Below, one piece after another: positions 33,152 to 34,302 of a DNA stretch of 34,302 bases; positions within the stretch are counted from its first letter, which is position 1, and the number at the start of each line of letters is the position of its first letter. Below the pieces are notes generated by a model that worked only from the letters and a program-made list of their open reading frames with translations, ran no database searches and was not told the origin of the DNA. The DNA comes from an uncultured beta proteobacterium. GTDB taxonomy: Bacteria; Pseudomonadota; Gammaproteobacteria; Burkholderiales; Burkholderiaceae_C. The stretch lies in NCBI GenBank assembly GCA_903914985.1, contig CAIWRE010000238.1, positions 1-34,302 on the forward strand, in the 5' to 3' direction. Both the position numbers and the translations under genes were made by a program.

Positions 33152-34302
33152 GTGCGCCTTAATTCGATCAAGCTATCGGGCTTCAAGTCCTTTGTCGAGC
33201 CGACCAATTTCCTTCTGCCCGGCCAGTTGGTGGGGGTGGTGGGCCCAAATGGTTGCGGCAAGTCCAACATCATGGACGCGGTGCGCTGGGTCCTGGGCGA
33301 AAGCCGTGCCAGCGAGTTGCGTGGCGAGTCCATGCAGGACGTCATCTTTAATGGAACGACCAACCGCAAAGCGGCCAGCCGCGCCAGTGTGGAGTTGGTG
33401 TTTGACAATGCCGACCACCGCGCCGGAGGCCAGTGGGGCCAGTTTGGCGAAATCGCCGTGCGCCGGGTACTGACCCGTGACGGCACGTCGAGCTACTTTA
33501 TTAACAACCAGGCTGTGCGACGCCGCGACGTGCAAGACGTGTTTCTGGGCACCGGCCTGGGGCCTCGCGCCTACGCCATCATCGGCCAGGGCACCATCAG
33601 CCGCATCATCGAGTCCAAGCCGGAAGAGCTGCGGCTGTTCCTGGAAGAAGCGGCCGGCGTCTCTAAATACAAAGAGCGCCGCCGCGAAACCGAAAACCGC
33701 TTGAGCGACACCCGCGCCAACCTGACCCGGGTGGAAGACATCCTGCGGGAGCTGCACACCAATCTCGAAAAACTGGAACTCCAAGCCGAAGTGGCCTTGC
33801 GCTACAAGGGTTTGCAGGCCGACGTCACCCTTAAGCAGCACCAGCAGTGGTACCTCAAGCGTGCCGAGTCGCTGGCCGATCAGGCCAAGGTGCAGGCCGA
33901 CGCCCAAAGCGCGGTATTGACGCTGGAGTCGCGCATGGCGGACCTGCGCAGCATCGAGTCCGATTTGGAGACCGTACGCCAGGCGCACTACGCCGCCGGC
34001 GACCAGGTGAACCAGGTGCAAGGGCTGCTGTACGAAGCCAGTACCGAAGTCGGGCGCCTGGAAGCCGAAATCCGCTTTGTGGTGGAAGGCCGCCAGCGCG
34101 TGGAACAGCGTTTGGCCACCCTGCAAGAGCAAAGCGCGCAGTGGGCGCAGCGCGAAGAAGAAGCGGTGCAAGAGATGGAGCGCTTGGCCGAGATCGCCTT
34201 GACGGGAGAAGAACAGGCGGCGTTGCTGGAAGCGCAAATGCAAGAGCAGGAGCAGCAAACGCCGGAGTTGGAAGAGGCTTTGCAACGCGCGCAGGCCCAG
34301 GC
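33152..34302 (+). CDS. smc: Chromosome segregation protein SMC (3' partial)
   Basis: The first 383 residues of a much longer protein that runs off the window. It begins M-R-L-N-S-I-K-L-S-G-F-K-S-F-V from GTG 33152, the usual SMC opening. Walker A is G-P-N-G-C-G-K-S (31-38). The head domain continues with V-L-G-E-S-R-A-S-E-L-R-G and G-Q-G-T-I-S-R-I-I, and E-E-A-A-G-V-S-K-Y-K marks the end of the N-terminal head. From ~170 on it becomes a Gln/Glu/Ala-rich coiled coil. SMC is the ATP-driven DNA-loop-forming subunit of bacterial condensin. No ScpA or ScpB gene is visible. Confidence 0.95.
   Translation, partial: MRLNSIKLSGFKSFVEPTNFLLPGQLVGVVGPNGCGKSNIMDAVRWVLGESRASELRGESMQDVIFNGTTNRKAASRASVELVFDNADHRAGGQWGQFGEIAVRRVLTRDGTSSYFINNQAVRRRDVQDVFLGTGLGPRAYAIIGQGTISRIIESKPEELRLFLEEAAGVSKYKERRRETENRLSDTRANLTRVEDILRELHTNLEKLELQAEVALRYKGLQADVTLKQHQQWYLKRAESLADQAKVQADAQSAVLTLESRMADLRSIESDLETVRQAHYAAGDQVNQVQGLLYEASTEVGRLEAEIRFVVEGRQRVEQRLATLQEQSAQWAQREEEAVQEMERLAEIALTGEEQAALLEAQMQEQEQQTPELEEALQRAQAQ

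Overview
This window is a G+C-rich piece of a betaproteobacterial chromosome, most likely Burkholderiales, family Comamonadaceae (Rhodoferax/Polaromonas/Acidovorax-like). The placement is inferred from the housekeeping block dapC-dapD-pilU-dapE-prmB next to smc, the orphan Bug-type (TctC) solute receptor and the codon use. I see no rRNA, tRNA, CRISPR array, transposase or integrase.

Region 1 (1-15158, + strand) is a surface-protein secretion locus. It opens inside a giant repeat protein (at least 2764 residues, 5' end outside the window). The protein is built from about 45 copies of a ~36-residue unit centred on a conserved Gln. It has almost no Lys, one Cys, and no RTX nonapeptides that I can find. 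Its stop codon overlaps the start of a GT-B glycosyltransferase (TAATG). A complete type I secretion system follows (TolC-like outer-membrane channel, ABC exporter with a degenerate C39-like N-terminus, HlyD-like adaptor), then a second GT-B-like glycosyltransferase. Overlaps or short gaps suggest one transcription unit: cargo, a possible sugar-modifying enzyme, exporter and a second glycosyltransferase.

Region 2 (15216-25263) is an accessory cassette. A small lipoprotein on the minus strand is divergent from a Bug-type receptor, which is followed closely by an AMP-forming ligase. A second, paralogous AMP-forming ligase converges on the first across a GC hairpin. Divergent from that ligase runs a tightly packed operon: a double-domain GT2 glycosyltransferase, a divergent methyltransferase, a cyanophycin-synthetase-like ATP-grasp enzyme whose Mur-ligase domain has lost its P-loop, a TupA-like ATP-grasp enzyme, and a small secreted Lys-rich protein. 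The enzyme set (carboxylate activation, two amide-forming ATP-grasp ligases, sugar transfer, methylation) looks like a pathway for an amino-acid- or acyl-decorated glycoconjugate. No such pathway is proven here; it is the best candidate for an undescribed system.

Region 3 (25274-32562, - strand) is a conserved housekeeping operon, transcribed dapC, dapD, pilU, dapE, prmB, ABC-F ATPase, mostly with overlapping start/stop codons. It covers lysine/diaminopimelate synthesis, ribosome-related functions and a type IV pilus retraction ATPase. Region 4 (32664-34302, + strand) holds a stand-alone Hpt phosphotransfer protein and the 5' third of smc, which runs off the window.

There is no gene-free stretch longer than 300 bases. 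The longest gaps are 15519-15634, 32563-32663 and 33027-33151; their contents are described as features.
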